The notes under the pieces were generated by a model that was given only the letters and a program-made list of their open reading frames with translations, was not told the DNA's origin and ran no database searches. This document shows, piece by piece, positions 53,049-62,576 of a stretch of DNA of 64,000 bases. The stretch's first letter is position 1. Every line of letters begins with the position of its first letter. The stretch is from Burkholderia sp. (GTDB lineage Bacteria > Pseudomonadota > Gammaproteobacteria > Burkholderiales > Burkholderiaceae), in assembly GCA_031253835.1 (NCBI GenBank), contig JAIRVP010000053.1, positions 1 through 64,000 of the forward strand. The letters run 5' to 3'. Position numbers and translations under genes: made by a program.

Positions 53049-55736
53049 TCAGCCCTCAACGTCGATCTTGAGAATTTCGGAAGCAAGGGACTTCACGACA
53101 TGCGTGTGTCCCAGTTCATCCGTCACGCCGTGCTGAACGTCGCCGTTCGCCAGCGTGATCCGGTAGCGCCGGAAGGCGGCCGGCACGCCGCTGTCGCGGT
53201 CCTTCAGGACGAACCCCTCGTCGAAGGCGCGCTGACGGGAATCCGGCAATGGCGAAAGATCCGGCGATGCACTCTCCGGACCGACGAAAGCATGCGCCCC
53301 CGACTTCACCTGGAATTGCCCCGGCGTTTCGACCGTCACGTCGCCGCCCTTGAGCGTGATCCGGTTCGGACCTTGCTGCAGCACGATGGTGTCCTTTGCG
53401 AGCACGTCGATGCGGTCCTCCGTCGACGACACCTGCACCGATTGATCGGCCAGCACCTCCAGCGTCGACGTATGCGCCTCCACGGTAACCGGGCCGTGGT
53501 TCGCGACGATCCTGAAGCCGCCCGCCGCAGCGTAGAGGCTCACGGCGTCGCCGGACGCGCCGGCCACCGTTGCATCGGCGGCGAGGTGCGCATCGCCTTG
53601 CGCCGTCACGTGCACGTGTTCCGCCGCGTAGGCAACGGCGCTGTTCGGCGTGGTAAAGACAAGATTCGCGGGCGATTCGAACACGACGGCCGGCGTGGCG
53701 AACCGCTCGACCGGATCACCGCCGCTGCGCTGCTTGCCCGCTGGCTTGGTCGCATCCTGCCCGCTTACGGCCCCCGTGTACTTGCCGTCCTGGACCGGAT
53801 CGATCGCCTTGAGGAAATCGGCCTGTGCCTGGTTGCCGCCGAGACCGTGCGCCTTTGCCCCGGTCGCCGCTGCGTCGAGCCCCTTCGCGGTCTCGACGGC
53901 CTGGGCAAGCTGGCCGACACTTTCCGCCAGATCCATTTGCGTGGAGCTGGCATCGGATCGTGCCGTGCTGGACACCAGCATCCCTTCGCCGGCACGCGCG
54001 ACGGCCCATCCTTGCGTGGACAGCTCGAAGCCTTCGCCCCGATAGGCACCGCGTGTCGATGCCTGCTGGTCGATCAGATAACCCTGCGCGAGGCGGCTCT
54101 CGGCAACCGAATTGCCGAGTTCGTGGCGCAGCTGGCCGGCTGCATCGTCCATCACCCAGCGGCTTCCCGGCTGTCCGTCCAGTGTCTGCGTCTGCAGGCC
54201 CGTCAGCGTGCCGGGATGATTGGCGCCACTCCCATCGCCGGCCGCGAACGGCGGCTTCACTCGCCCGCCGTAGACCTGCCCCAGCACGACAGGCTGGTCG
54301 ATGTTGCCTGAATCGAACCCCACGACGACTTCGGCCCCGACGCGCGGCGTAAAGGCATGCCCGAAATTCGGGCCGGCTGCCTGCTCTGCGATGCGCGCCA
54401 GCACACCGGACCGGTGATCGCCCGGCGCATGCCCGGCCGGATTCGACCGGCTCGCGGTGTCGGTCAGCCCGCCCGGCAGCGGCGAGGTTCCCCGCATCCA
54501 CGGAAACTGGATACGCACCTGGTGATCGCGGGTGCTGCTGACGCGCGTGTGCGGCTCACCCACCACGATCGCCGTCTGCACGCCATGCACGACCGGGCGC
54601 TCGACGAGCGGCGGAATGATCGGCACGCCATCGGGCACTGCGACAAAGCGATTGCGGTAATGCCCGGCCGTCAATTCTCCGCGCTTCAGCAGTTCGCCGA
54701 TCTCGGCCCCGAGGTTGTTGACCGCCTCATGTTCGATCGACAGCGGCACGAACGTGTGCGAGCGGTTCAGATAGCCCGTCAGTGTGTGAATCTTGCCGAC
54801 TTCGAGCGTACGCGCCGTGCCCGCGCCGTGGTGAATCGTCTTGGGCAGGCGCAGCGCGTCGAGACGCTGCTCGGCATAACGTTGCGCTTGCGCCGACGTA
54901 TCGAAACGACCGGCCCGCTGGCCATCGAACACTTCGCGCACCGGAAGAACGGGGGCGTCCGCATCCGCGGCCGCCTCGGCGTGGCCCGCCAGCGCATGCA
55001 CTTCGCTTGCCTTCCAGCTCGTTGCGACGACCTTGTCGGGCACCCACTGGTGGCGTTCCGTGAACTGCGTGATGACGCCGTCGGGATCGCCGACGTCCTG
55101 GATGTGAAACGCAATCGACGTGCCCTTCTTCTGTTCCGCGCGGCGGTCCGCAATCACGACCGTATGGTTTCCGGACGGCCTCGACCCGCCTGCTTCCTGC
55201 GCATGCTCGATGTGAAACGACAGGCCGGCTTCCGACAGCAGGCGCAGAACAAACGCAAAGTCCGTCTCGCGATACTGTCCTCGCAGCGCGTAGGTGCGCT
55301 GCGCTTCGCTCGTGTCGTGTCGCCAATGCGCTTCCGGGTAGTCGCCGAACACGCGATCGCAAATGCCCGTCGTATCGAGATCCGCGAAGTACAGGCAATT
55401 GCGGCGCAGGCGCAGGAACGCGAGCCACGATTCCAGCGTGAGCCGGTAACGCGTGATCTCGCCGTCGGTATCCGCATAGGCCGCGTGCGTGACATAGCCG
55501 TTCCAGCTGCGTTCGCCGGCTCCCGTCGCGAGTCGCAGGCGCGCAGCACTGCCGATCAGCGGCCCGAGATCGAGAAATGGCTCGCTCGACAATACATCGA
55601 TTTCGAAACGAAACGATTCGTTCACTGCCTCGCGACCATGGAAACGTTCGACGGCGAACGCACCGGTCATGACCGTATCGATCTGGATGTGGCGAGTGGC
55701 TTGCGAATAGCCTCTCAATGCCGCGACGACGTCCAT
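53049..55736 (-). CDS. vgrG: VgrG spike protein 2 (DUF2345 plus C-terminal TTR-like extension)
   Basis: An 895-residue VgrG. The base domain (about 20-370) includes VNESFRFEIDVLSSEPFLDL and YRETDFAFVLRLLSEAGLSF. The OB region carries QTAIVVGEPHTRVSSTRDHQ, RVGAEVVVGFDSGNIDQPVV and GQVYGGRVKPPFAAGD. DUF2345 text follows from about 640 (FRIVANHGPVTVEAHTSTLE, NRITLKGGDVTVETPGQFQV). The last 60 residues, from FDEGFVLKDRDSGVPAAFRR to YRITLANGDVQHGVTDELGH, form a small beta-domain of the transthyretin-like kind that dictates cargo binding in some VgrGs. A GGGGA site precedes the ATG. Confidence 0.93.
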   Translation of the reverse strand: MDVVAALRGYSQATRHIQIDTVMTGAFAVERFHGREAVNESFRFEIDVLSSEPFLDLGPLIGSAARLRLATGAGERSWNGYVTHAAYADTDGEITRYRLTLESWLAFLRLRRNCLYFADLDTTGICDRVFGDYPEAHWRHDTSEAQRTYALRGQYRETDFAFVLRLLSEAGLSFHIEHAQEAGGSRPSGNHTVVIADRRAEQKKGTSIAFHIQDVGDPDGVITQFTERHQWVPDKVVATSWKASEVHALAGHAEAAADADAPVLPVREVFDGQRAGRFDTSAQAQRYAEQRLDALRLPKTIHHGAGTARTLEVGKIHTLTGYLNRSHTFVPLSIEHEAVNNLGAEIGELLKRGELTAGHYRNRFVAVPDGVPIIPPLVERPVVHGVQTAIVVGEPHTRVSSTRDHQVRIQFPWMRGTSPLPGGLTDTASRSNPAGHAPGDHRSGVLARIAEQAAGPNFGHAFTPRVGAEVVVGFDSGNIDQPVVLGQVYGGRVKPPFAAGDGSGANHPGTLTGLQTQTLDGQPGSRWVMDDAAGQLRHELGNSVAESRLAQGYLIDQQASTRGAYRGEGFELSTQGWAVARAGEGMLVSSTARSDASSTQMDLAESVGQLAQAVETAKGLDAAATGAKAHGLGGNQAQADFLKAIDPVQDGKYTGAVSGQDATKPAGKQRSGGDPVERFATPAVVFESPANLVFTTPNSAVAYAAEHVHVTAQGDAHLAADATVAGASGDAVSLYAAAGGFRIVANHGPVTVEAHTSTLEVLADQSVQVSSTEDRIDVLAKDTIVLQQGPNRITLKGGDVTVETPGQFQVKSGAHAFVGPESASPDLSPLPDSRQRAFDEGFVLKDRDSGVPAAFRRYRITLANGDVQHGVTDELGHTHVVKSLASEILKIDVEG

Positions 55737-55831
55737 TTCAATCCCCTGCCCTCATGCGGATTCCGCTTGTTCAAGTCGTTCGCCTGGCCCGCTTCCCGGC
55801 CAGGCGTCAATTCCTGCTACCCGGCGCGGTC

Positions 55832-56632
55832 CTACTCGATGCCGAGTGCTTTTTTCTTCGCCTCGCGTTCGTTGGCTTCGTCCACCAGTTGCTGAACGGA
55901 TCGATACGCGGGATTCCGGATGCCCAGCTTCTCCTGCTTCCCCTTCCCGCGCAAAAACATCCACTCTGGCCAGGTGCGGACGTGATCGACCGTACCGACG
56001 ACGAACTCTCCGCACGGTGGAATGTTCAGTTCCTTTGCCGTCTTTTCGCCGGCCTGATAGGCCTGGTAGTCGGGGCTGAACACGCGGTCCTGACACGTGT
56101 CATGCCACAGGACCATCTTCTCGTTCTTCTCTGCCTCCGTAAAATCGTCGAAGACGAACCCGTCCGCATTCGAGAGCGGGATCTTGCGCAGATTTCCGTG
56201 CGCGTCACGAATCCCCACCAGCCAGTGCGCGTTGTCGTCCTTGTCGTACTCCTGCCACGGGTTGATCGCCTCTCTCATCGGGTGCCGGCGCCCGTCCCGG
56301 TCCACCAGCAGGAACACGATGCTGCTGTACGGATAGCCGCCGCCCCGATCGAAGGTCGGATGCCCCTTGACCTTGACGATGCCGTTTGCAGGCACGCTGA
56401 CTTCGTAACCATCGCTCGCGCGAACCAGATCGATACCATCCTTCTGGTCGAACAACGCGACGACGGGACCGACGTAATCCGACGGAATCAGAAAAATGAG
56501 CGGCATGCGGGAACCTCTTCCAAATCCAGACCAGGCCGCGACAATGGCGACCGCGATACAGAAAGCCAGCAACACGTAGCGGGCGCGCGAAAGGCGCCCG
56601 GGCTTGTTCGACGACACTATTTCTTCTTCCAT
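55832..56632 (-). CDS. membrane-anchored periplasmic protein, candidate immunity protein
   Basis: A 266-residue protein with a basic N-terminus and one hydrophobic helix, YVLLAFCIAVAIVAAWSGF (about residues 19-37). The rest should be periplasmic, and it includes two cysteines (HDTCQDRVF and IPPCGEFVVG) that could form a disulfide. No known family. It overlaps the 414-residue gene by 16 bases, so both are translated together. An anchored periplasmic product beside a vgrG-linked cargo gene suggests immunity against an effector acting in the periplasm, though it could itself be the toxin. Confidence 0.68.
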   Translation of the reverse strand: MEEEIVSSNKPGRLSRARYVLLAFCIAVAIVAAWSGFGRGSRMPLIFLIPSDYVGPVVALFDQKDGIDLVRASDGYEVSVPANGIVKVKGHPTFDRGGGYPYSSIVFLLVDRDGRRHPMREAINPWQEYDKDDNAHWLVGIRDAHGNLRKIPLSNADGFVFDDFTEAEKNEKMVLWHDTCQDRVFSPDYQAYQAGEKTAKELNIPPCGEFVVGTVDHVRTWPEWMFLRGKGKQEKLGIRNPAYRSVQQLVDEANEREAKKKALGIE

Positions 56633-57861
56633 AAGGACGGGTCCAGATCCTCGCCGTCTTTCGACCGGCCCTCGTTCGGATCACGATGCAGGTGGTAGTC
56701 GTTCCACGCTGAAACGGTCAGGTGACGTGTCACGGGCGGGCTCTTCACGCTGTCTTGCAGTCGCTGCCATACCTGCCCCACGTCTTCGTAGGCCGAAATA
56801 TGCATCGGCACCTCGAAGCCGCCGCTCACGCCGTCGCCGATTTTCGTAATCGGATCCGCCGCCCATGCGACCTGATCCATCCCGGGCAGGATGATCGGCG
56901 GCGGCATGTCGCCCCCCATCGGATACCGGCTGGCGTCACTCATTCGTACGGTCGGCGATCCGGGTCGCGTCTTGATATCCCGCTCCGCCGGATAGTCCTC
57001 CCGACGATCGGGCGTTCCGCCGAGTACCTGGGCAAACAACCACATCCGCGAGCCGAAATTGCCTTCCGTCGTCAATTCCACACGCATCACGTTGGCGAAC
57101 ATGATCCGGCGGTTGTCGCCGAACAGGTGGGTGGCCGGCGTGCCGATGCGAACGTGGGTACCGAGAAACAGCTTGTTCCCGGCAGGGTCCTCGATGAAGG
57201 CTTCGCAGTTCGGAAATCCGTCGCCTTCGATCAGGACGACGATGTCCATCCACTTGCGCACCCGCTCGATCTTGATCCTCACGTGACCACGCACGTCGAG
57301 TGACGGAACGACCGTGCGCCCCGCTTCGCGCAGGGAGAAACGGGAACCCCTGAACGCGAAATTCTTTCCGTCGTACAGGAAATTCATGTCGGCGACCTGC
57401 TCCCCGGCGTGCCCTTGGGAAAACTCGTTCGCCGTCGCTTTTCCTTCCGGCCGAAAAAGCGGGTCGACATAAGGTTCGGGGCCATCCGAAAACAACGTCG
57501 GGCCGGACGACGTGTTCGACGCCGTGAATACCGAATCCGCCAGTCGCTCCTTGAAACCGTCGAGCGAACCCTGCGAGAAATCCAGGCTGAGCACCTGCCA
57601 CACCCGGGAAGTCACACGCCCGGTCCGGCGTACCGGATAAATCGCGTGAAAACTCTCTTCCAGGGAGAATCCGCGATTGTCACCGTGAAACCGAAAACCC
57701 AGCGGTTCGAATTTTTTGTTGGGATGAAACGAGCGAGTGTTGATCTCGTATTTCACCAGCTCCACCGGCGCGGGACGGCCGTCCTGCATGTCCTTCTGCG
57801 TGCTGTTCGTCTGCACCAGTACCTTCGGATTGGACTTCGCGACGACGGGATCACCAGCCAT
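56617..57861 (-). CDS. unknown vgrG3-linked protein (putative T6SS cargo)
   Basis: A 414-residue protein overlapping the end of vgrG3 by 11 bases. No family recognised. It is beta-rich: FRFHGDNRGFSLEESFHAIY, RVTSRVWQVLSLDFSQGSLD, VRIKIERVRKWMDIVVLIEG and IMFANVMRVELTTEGNFG. It has an N-terminal unstructured stretch and a charged C-terminal tail, DYHLHRDPNEGRSKDGEDLD, with two histidines. No signal peptide or membrane helix, as expected for a T6SS cargo loaded in the cytoplasm. Its place between vgrG3 and a membrane-anchored protein supports an effector-immunity pair. Confidence 0.7.
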   Translation of the reverse strand: MAGDPVVAKSNPKVLVQTNSTQKDMQDGRPAPVELVKYEINTRSFHPNKKFEPLGFRFHGDNRGFSLEESFHAIYPVRRTGRVTSRVWQVLSLDFSQGSLDGFKERLADSVFTASNTSSGPTLFSDGPEPYVDPLFRPEGKATANEFSQGHAGEQVADMNFLYDGKNFAFRGSRFSLREAGRTVVPSLDVRGHVRIKIERVRKWMDIVVLIEGDGFPNCEAFIEDPAGNKLFLGTHVRIGTPATHLFGDNRRIMFANVMRVELTTEGNFGSRMWLFAQVLGGTPDRREDYPAERDIKTRPGSPTVRMSDASRYPMGGDMPPPIILPGMDQVAWAADPITKIGDGVSGGFEVPMHISAYEDVGQVWQRLQDSVKSPPVTRHLTVSAWNDYHLHRDPNEGRSKDGEDLDPSLWKKK

Positions 57862-60793
57862 GGTCGATCTCCTCGTTGCCCGTGTATTCGACGCGCACCG
57901 GCTTCGACGACGTGTGCGTGGAGAATGTGGCCGTCCGCCCATCACCCGCACGGCTGACGCCCTCCAGTTTCTCTCCACCTTCACCGACCATGCGATAGGG
58001 CAGGTTCTTCAACTGCTCGCCTGTTGCGGCGTCGTGCAGATGGTAGTACTCGTTGTACTGTCCGAGATCGCCCCACTTCCCCTGCTCCCGGGGAAAATCG
58101 GTTGCGCCGGAGTACTGATGCTGTGCGGCGTGGATGACCAGCTTGCCGGGACACCCGAACGTGACGTTGCCGCCTTCGATCGTAATGTGTGCACCGCCGC
58201 TGACTGCCAGATTGACGGTCGTCTTGCCAGTCAGCTCGACATTGGCGTTTGCCGACGCCACCTTCAGCGCGTCTTTTGCGCGCATCCCGAGCGCGTCGTG
58301 CTGCGCCTGCAGGTCCAGATTGTCCCGGCCTGAAATCACGTTGAGTCCCGTGCCGTTCGCGGCACGCGCGCCGGCCAGCCAGCCGATGCCCTGCCCGCTG
58401 TGCATCCGGAGCACCTGATTGACCGCCACGTTCGTATCGGCACCGCTGCCGAGCGTAAGGGTCTCGCCTGCAGCCCATTGGAGCCCTTGTCCGGCCAGCA
58501 TGCCCTGACCGCCCTGCGCGGCGATGCCCAGTACCGCATCGCCCGTATGCGAAAGCGGTTTGCCGGCTGCCCGGTCTTTCGCATCCGCGAGCGCCTGCGA
58601 AAACCCGCCCTGACCGACCGTCGTTTTCAGGCTTCGCTCGAGTAACTTGAGCGGTGCGGCGCCGGCGTCGAGCCGCGACTGCGCGGACTGCCGCGTACCC
58701 CGTTGCGCAGCCAGTGGCAAGGTGCCGTGTTGGCCGGCCGCCTGATCGAGGGATTCAGCCAGAACGGCCTGCTGTGAAAAGAGCGCCTGCAACGCGGAAG
58801 CCTCACCCGCCGGCTGACCGGGTTTCACTGCATAGCTCGTCAGTAACGCGCCTCGCGCCGCCCGCAACGCGCCGTACGCGTCCGTACGCAATTCAAAGCC
58901 TTGCCCGCGGAAACTGCCGAGATAGTTGTCCGATTGATAGCGCAAATGGCCGAGGTTGAGTTGCGTTGCCGCGTGCGTGGTGCCCATCTGCACGCGACCC
59001 ATGCCGTCGCTGTCATCCGTGGCGAGCTGGTTTGCGCCCTGGCCGTCGAAGCCCTGGCTCTTGAAACCCGACAGCGCGCCAGCATGTGCGTGGTGGTCCG
59101 ACCCGCCACCTGCACCGTGCCACATCGGGCTGTTGCCGCCTGCCACGTTGCCTTGACCGCTGGCCGCGCGATCGGTCGCCTGCGCATAAACCGACTTATC
59201 GCCAGGTTGCGCGGCAGCGCCACCCGGCGTGGGCGTATCGCCACCTTCTCCCTGTCCGTTGAACAGGCCGCCGAGGACGATTGGCCGATGGATCAGCCCA
59301 TGATGAAACTGGACAAGCACTTCCTGTCCGATTCGCTGAGTCTGCTGCAATCCGTGCCCGTCGCCGGCAAGACGCTGCATCGCACGCGTCGGATACGTAC
59401 CCTTGTCGCCCTCGGCCTGCCAATGAAAGCGCAACCGGATGCGCCCCTGCCCATCCGTATGGACCGGACCGCTCGCACCGGGCTCGGTTTCCCCCTGCGC
59501 ACCAACGACGATCGCGGTCTGCGCCCCGATGGCCGTCGGTACGGGATTCCACCGCTGGCCGGTGCCGTCGTCCAGTGTCGGGCGCCATACCTGTTCACGC
59601 GGAACGGCCTCGAAGCGATTCGCATAACCACCGAGTTCCGCCTGCCTGAGCAGACGCGCATCGACGTCGGGTAACCGCAATGGGCCCAGCCGGCGCTCGA
59701 GCACGTCGATCACGGTCTCGGGCAGATTGTTGACACCGGCATGCGCGACGTCGGTCAACAGGAACGTATCGGGTGATGTGCCGTCGCCACGCAACTGCTG
59801 GCGCCACGCCCCATCGGCCACGCGCACGTTGCGACCACTTCGCGCCGTGCGCACCGTGCTGTAACCCACCCAGAACCGCGCGCGCGAAAAGATCGCATCG
59901 GCATGCCGCCGGGCCGCATCGTCCGCCTGGCGGAAGCCATCGAACGCCTCGGGGCCCACGTCGTCGTACAGTTCCCGCGCGCCGTCGGTGTTGCCGAGGC
60001 TCGCCGAGCCCGTGATCGACTGATTTCCGCGGTAGTCGCTGCTGAGCAGCGTCACACGGTCGGCCATCAGTCTCATCGACTGCCCCATGCCGAGAATTGC
60101 GTCGTCCGGCTCGACAGTTGCTCCGCTCATGCGCTGCGGCACGCCACCGCGACGCGTCGACGTATCGTCTTCCGGCAGTTGTGCGCTGTCGTCGAAGACA
60201 ATCATGGTGTGGCCGGCGGGTGCATTGCCATCCTCGACAAAGCAAAATCCCAACCCGGCTTCAGCGAGAACGTACCGGACAAAATCAAGATTGCTGTGCG
60301 TGCGATATTGAACGACGTAGTCGCGAGGACCCAGCGACTGAATACGCTGATTTGCGTCCGCGGTATATCGCCAGCCCGCGATATCGGCATAGCCCCCGAA
60401 TATCCGGTCCAGAATATCGGCTACCGACTGATTGACGAACGTACGTTGGTCACGCCCATGATCGAGCGCGGCAAGCCAAGGGGCCAGTTGCAGGCGATAG
60501 CGGGCCAGACCCGCGTCGAATCCGATGCATTCGGCTTCCGCAACAAGGCCGCTGCGCGTCGAGACACTGCCGTCCGTCAACGTCGTATGCAACGCGACGC
60601 ACTGCCCGAGCATCGTTTCGAGATCGAGCCCGGGATCGCTTGCGAGCGCGTAGACGTCCCACAGGAAATTTTCGGACAACCCTTCCCGCCCGATCCAGCG
60701 CTCGACCTGAAGCGATGCGATTGCCCCCGGACCTTCCAGTGAATAAAGACGATTTGCGCTGAATAATGTCGTTAATGACCTCAATACGTCCAT
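57851..60793 (-). CDS. vgrG: VgrG spike protein 3 (DUF2345 plus C-terminal TTR-like extension)
   Basis: A 980-residue VgrG, first gene of the island array. The base domain starts ANRLYSLEGPGAIASLQVER and includes SVADILDRIFGGYADIAGWR. The OB region is the best conserved of the three: GPVHTDGQGRIRLRFHWQAE, RIGQEVLVQFHHGLIHRPIV and GGLFNGQGEGG. The DUF2345 part covers about 700-900 (GGAHITIEGGNVTFGCPGKL). The last 65 residues, GQYNEYYHLHDAATGEQLKN to LPYRMVGEGGEKLEGVSRAG, are a transthyretin-like cargo domain. Start at MDVLRSLTTLF; a 20-residue upstream extension is unlikely. Confidence 0.93.
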   Translation of the reverse strand: MDVLRSLTTLFSANRLYSLEGPGAIASLQVERWIGREGLSENFLWDVYALASDPGLDLETMLGQCVALHTTLTDGSVSTRSGLVAEAECIGFDAGLARYRLQLAPWLAALDHGRDQRTFVNQSVADILDRIFGGYADIAGWRYTADANQRIQSLGPRDYVVQYRTHSNLDFVRYVLAEAGLGFCFVEDGNAPAGHTMIVFDDSAQLPEDDTSTRRGGVPQRMSGATVEPDDAILGMGQSMRLMADRVTLLSSDYRGNQSITGSASLGNTDGARELYDDVGPEAFDGFRQADDAARRHADAIFSRARFWVGYSTVRTARSGRNVRVADGAWRQQLRGDGTSPDTFLLTDVAHAGVNNLPETVIDVLERRLGPLRLPDVDARLLRQAELGGYANRFEAVPREQVWRPTLDDGTGQRWNPVPTAIGAQTAIVVGAQGETEPGASGPVHTDGQGRIRLRFHWQAEGDKGTYPTRAMQRLAGDGHGLQQTQRIGQEVLVQFHHGLIHRPIVLGGLFNGQGEGGDTPTPGGAAAQPGDKSVYAQATDRAASGQGNVAGGNSPMWHGAGGGSDHHAHAGALSGFKSQGFDGQGANQLATDDSDGMGRVQMGTTHAATQLNLGHLRYQSDNYLGSFRGQGFELRTDAYGALRAARGALLTSYAVKPGQPAGEASALQALFSQQAVLAESLDQAAGQHGTLPLAAQRGTRQSAQSRLDAGAAPLKLLERSLKTTVGQGGFSQALADAKDRAAGKPLSHTGDAVLGIAAQGGQGMLAGQGLQWAAGETLTLGSGADTNVAVNQVLRMHSGQGIGWLAGARAANGTGLNVISGRDNLDLQAQHDALGMRAKDALKVASANANVELTGKTTVNLAVSGGAHITIEGGNVTFGCPGKLVIHAAQHQYSGATDFPREQGKWGDLGQYNEYYHLHDAATGEQLKNLPYRMVGEGGEKLEGVSRAGDGRTATFSTHTSSKPVRVEYTGNEEIDHGW

Positions 60794-61135
60794 GCGGCCC
60801 TCACCACCTTTCCGGAACGTGATTTGTTTGCTTGCGATATTACAACAATGCAAGGATCATGTAGGGAAATCCGGCACAGTAATCGCTGCATTCGGTAATT
60901 TTTACTAATTGACTCGCTTCAAAATCAATTCAGGCATTTATTTCTCAAATCAGCTGTTCAGCTCGCAAGACGATTGGATTTAACGATTGTTTGTCGCGGA
61001 TGACATGGAGCCATGTTTTCCCGGCAATATCGCCCGGCGCGATCGTCGCCTTGCTTCGCGGGCCGTGCGGCCCGGATGCCAATCGGTCGCAAACCGGCCC
61101 CGGTCAGGGCTGGATGAGAAAAACGGGGTTCAAGC
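60794..61135. other. AT-rich divergent promoter region of the vgrG island
   Basis: About 340 bases between vgrG3 and the ketosynthase-like gene. The stretch 60830-61000 is visibly richer in A and T than its surroundings, as is usual for T6SS island promoters. TAATAT (60837-60842 on the minus strand) could be the -10 for the vgrG array, 44 bases before the ATG. A plus-strand TTGACT near 60909 may serve the divergent gene. No small gene is supported. Confidence 0.45.
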
Positions 61136-62518
61136 ATGAGTCAGCGCTCGACCGTGCGCTATGTGTTTAGCGTCGTCGTTCTATTTCTGTCGGTATGGGC
61201 CATCGCACTGCTTTACTGGCGACTCACCGGAAAGACACCCGGCACACGCGATCTCGCGTTGGTTGGCATCGCCCTGCCGATCCTCGTGATCACCGCATTC
61301 GCCGGCTTGCGCACGCGTGCAATGCCTGCCGCCCCGGGTCCCGCGACCGACTCCGAGCCGCCTGCAGCAGCAGCAACACCGTCAGCTACCCGTGATGCTG
61401 AACCGGTCAGCACCCTTTCGTTGCTCGACAGCAGCCTGCGCGTCCCGGCCGGCCGCACGATCGACGACGTCGCGACGGTCGCACGCAAGGGCACGCTGGT
61501 CGATCTGCATGATCGATTGAAACGAGCGGATGGAAGCCGCATCTTTGCGCGGGAAGACAGTACGATTTCCCTCGACGGCTTCGACGAAAGCCTGCTTCCT
61601 CAAGGCTCTGCCGGCAAACTGGACGACGAACACTGGCGGGCGCTGATGCTGGCAGGCGATGTGCTCGACGATCTGTTGTCGCGCCACGCAACGGCAGGTA
61701 GCGCGAAGCGAAATGCCGCGGATGCCGTGCCGCCGTCGCTCGAACTGCACGTGCTCCTGCCCGCGCGCTGGCGCGAGATTGCCCCGACGCTCGTCGCATG
61801 GATCGATGCCCATGTCGGGCGCGCGGGATGGTGCCCGTCGGTCGCCGCGGCGCAGACGCACATTGCCGCGCACCCGACACAGGCACTGGCCGTGCTGGAC
61901 GAATTGAACCGGTCGCTCAACCAAAGCCGCCTTCCGACCCGACACATCGTGCTGGCTTGCGATTCATGGTTAAGCGAAAGCGCCGTGAATGCCCTCGACC
62001 GTCTGGGCGAACTGTACAGCCGCGACCACGTCAATGGACTGATCCCCGGCGAAGGGGCCTGTGCATTGCTGGTTGCACTGCAGGGAAATGGCGAATCCGC
62101 TCCCGCTTCGTGCCTGCATCGCATCACGGTCGCCACGAAACACGACGACCGGACCATCGACCGGCTGCTCGACGACGCGCGCAGGCTGACCGGGAGTTCG
62201 GATATTGAAATGGAAGGCTGTGCGTTGGTCAGCGACGTCAGCCAGTGCACTCGCCAGCGCAATGAAATCACCAGCGCAATCGCCGCCGCCTGGCCCGCCG
62301 AAGATGGGCGCGGTCACCGCCTGCACCTCGGGCTGGCCAACGGAGAAAGCGGCGCAGTTCTCGCACTGGGGACAGTGGCCGTGGCGGCCGGGCACTGCCT
62401 GACGGAGCGGCAACCGACCTTCGCCGTTACGCTGGCCGACCCGCTGTCACGAGCCGCAATGCTCGTCACGCCGCCCCCGCCGCCCCGCTCTGCCGTCGAT
62501 TCGACGCTGACCGCCTGA
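61136..62518 (+). CDS. membrane-anchored ketosynthase/thiolase-like T6SS-associated protein
   Basis: A 460-residue protein. Two hydrophobic helices come first (VFSVVVLFLSVWAIALLYW and LALVGIALPILVITAFAGL). A proline/alanine linker follows, and then a domain resembling the thiolase/ketosynthase-fold proteins found in T6SS clusters. IVLACDSWLSESAVNALDRL and NGLIPGEGACALLVALQGNG mimic the second half of a ketosynthase, but the usual nucleophile-cysteine and histidine motifs are not evident, so it is probably a non-catalytic scaffold. It diverges from the vgrG array, sharing an AT-rich promoter region. Function in cargo delivery is inferred from context. Confidence 0.65.
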   Translation: MSQRSTVRYVFSVVVLFLSVWAIALLYWRLTGKTPGTRDLALVGIALPILVITAFAGLRTRAMPAAPGPATDSEPPAAAATPSATRDAEPVSTLSLLDSSLRVPAGRTIDDVATVARKGTLVDLHDRLKRADGSRIFAREDSTISLDGFDESLLPQGSAGKLDDEHWRALMLAGDVLDDLLSRHATAGSAKRNAADAVPPSLELHVLLPARWREIAPTLVAWIDAHVGRAGWCPSVAAAQTHIAAHPTQALAVLDELNRSLNQSRLPTRHIVLACDSWLSESAVNALDRLGELYSRDHVNGLIPGEGACALLVALQGNGESAPASCLHRITVATKHDDRTIDRLLDDARRLTGSSDIEMEGCALVSDVSQCTRQRNEITSAIAAAWPAEDGRGHRLHLGLANGESGAVLALGTVAVAAGHCLTERQPTFAVTLADPLSRAAMLVTPPPPPRSAVDSTLTA

Positions 62519-62576
62519 GCACGCCGTGCAACAAGGCTGTCGCCGCGCGAGCGCGTCGAAGCCGCACCCGGAAACG

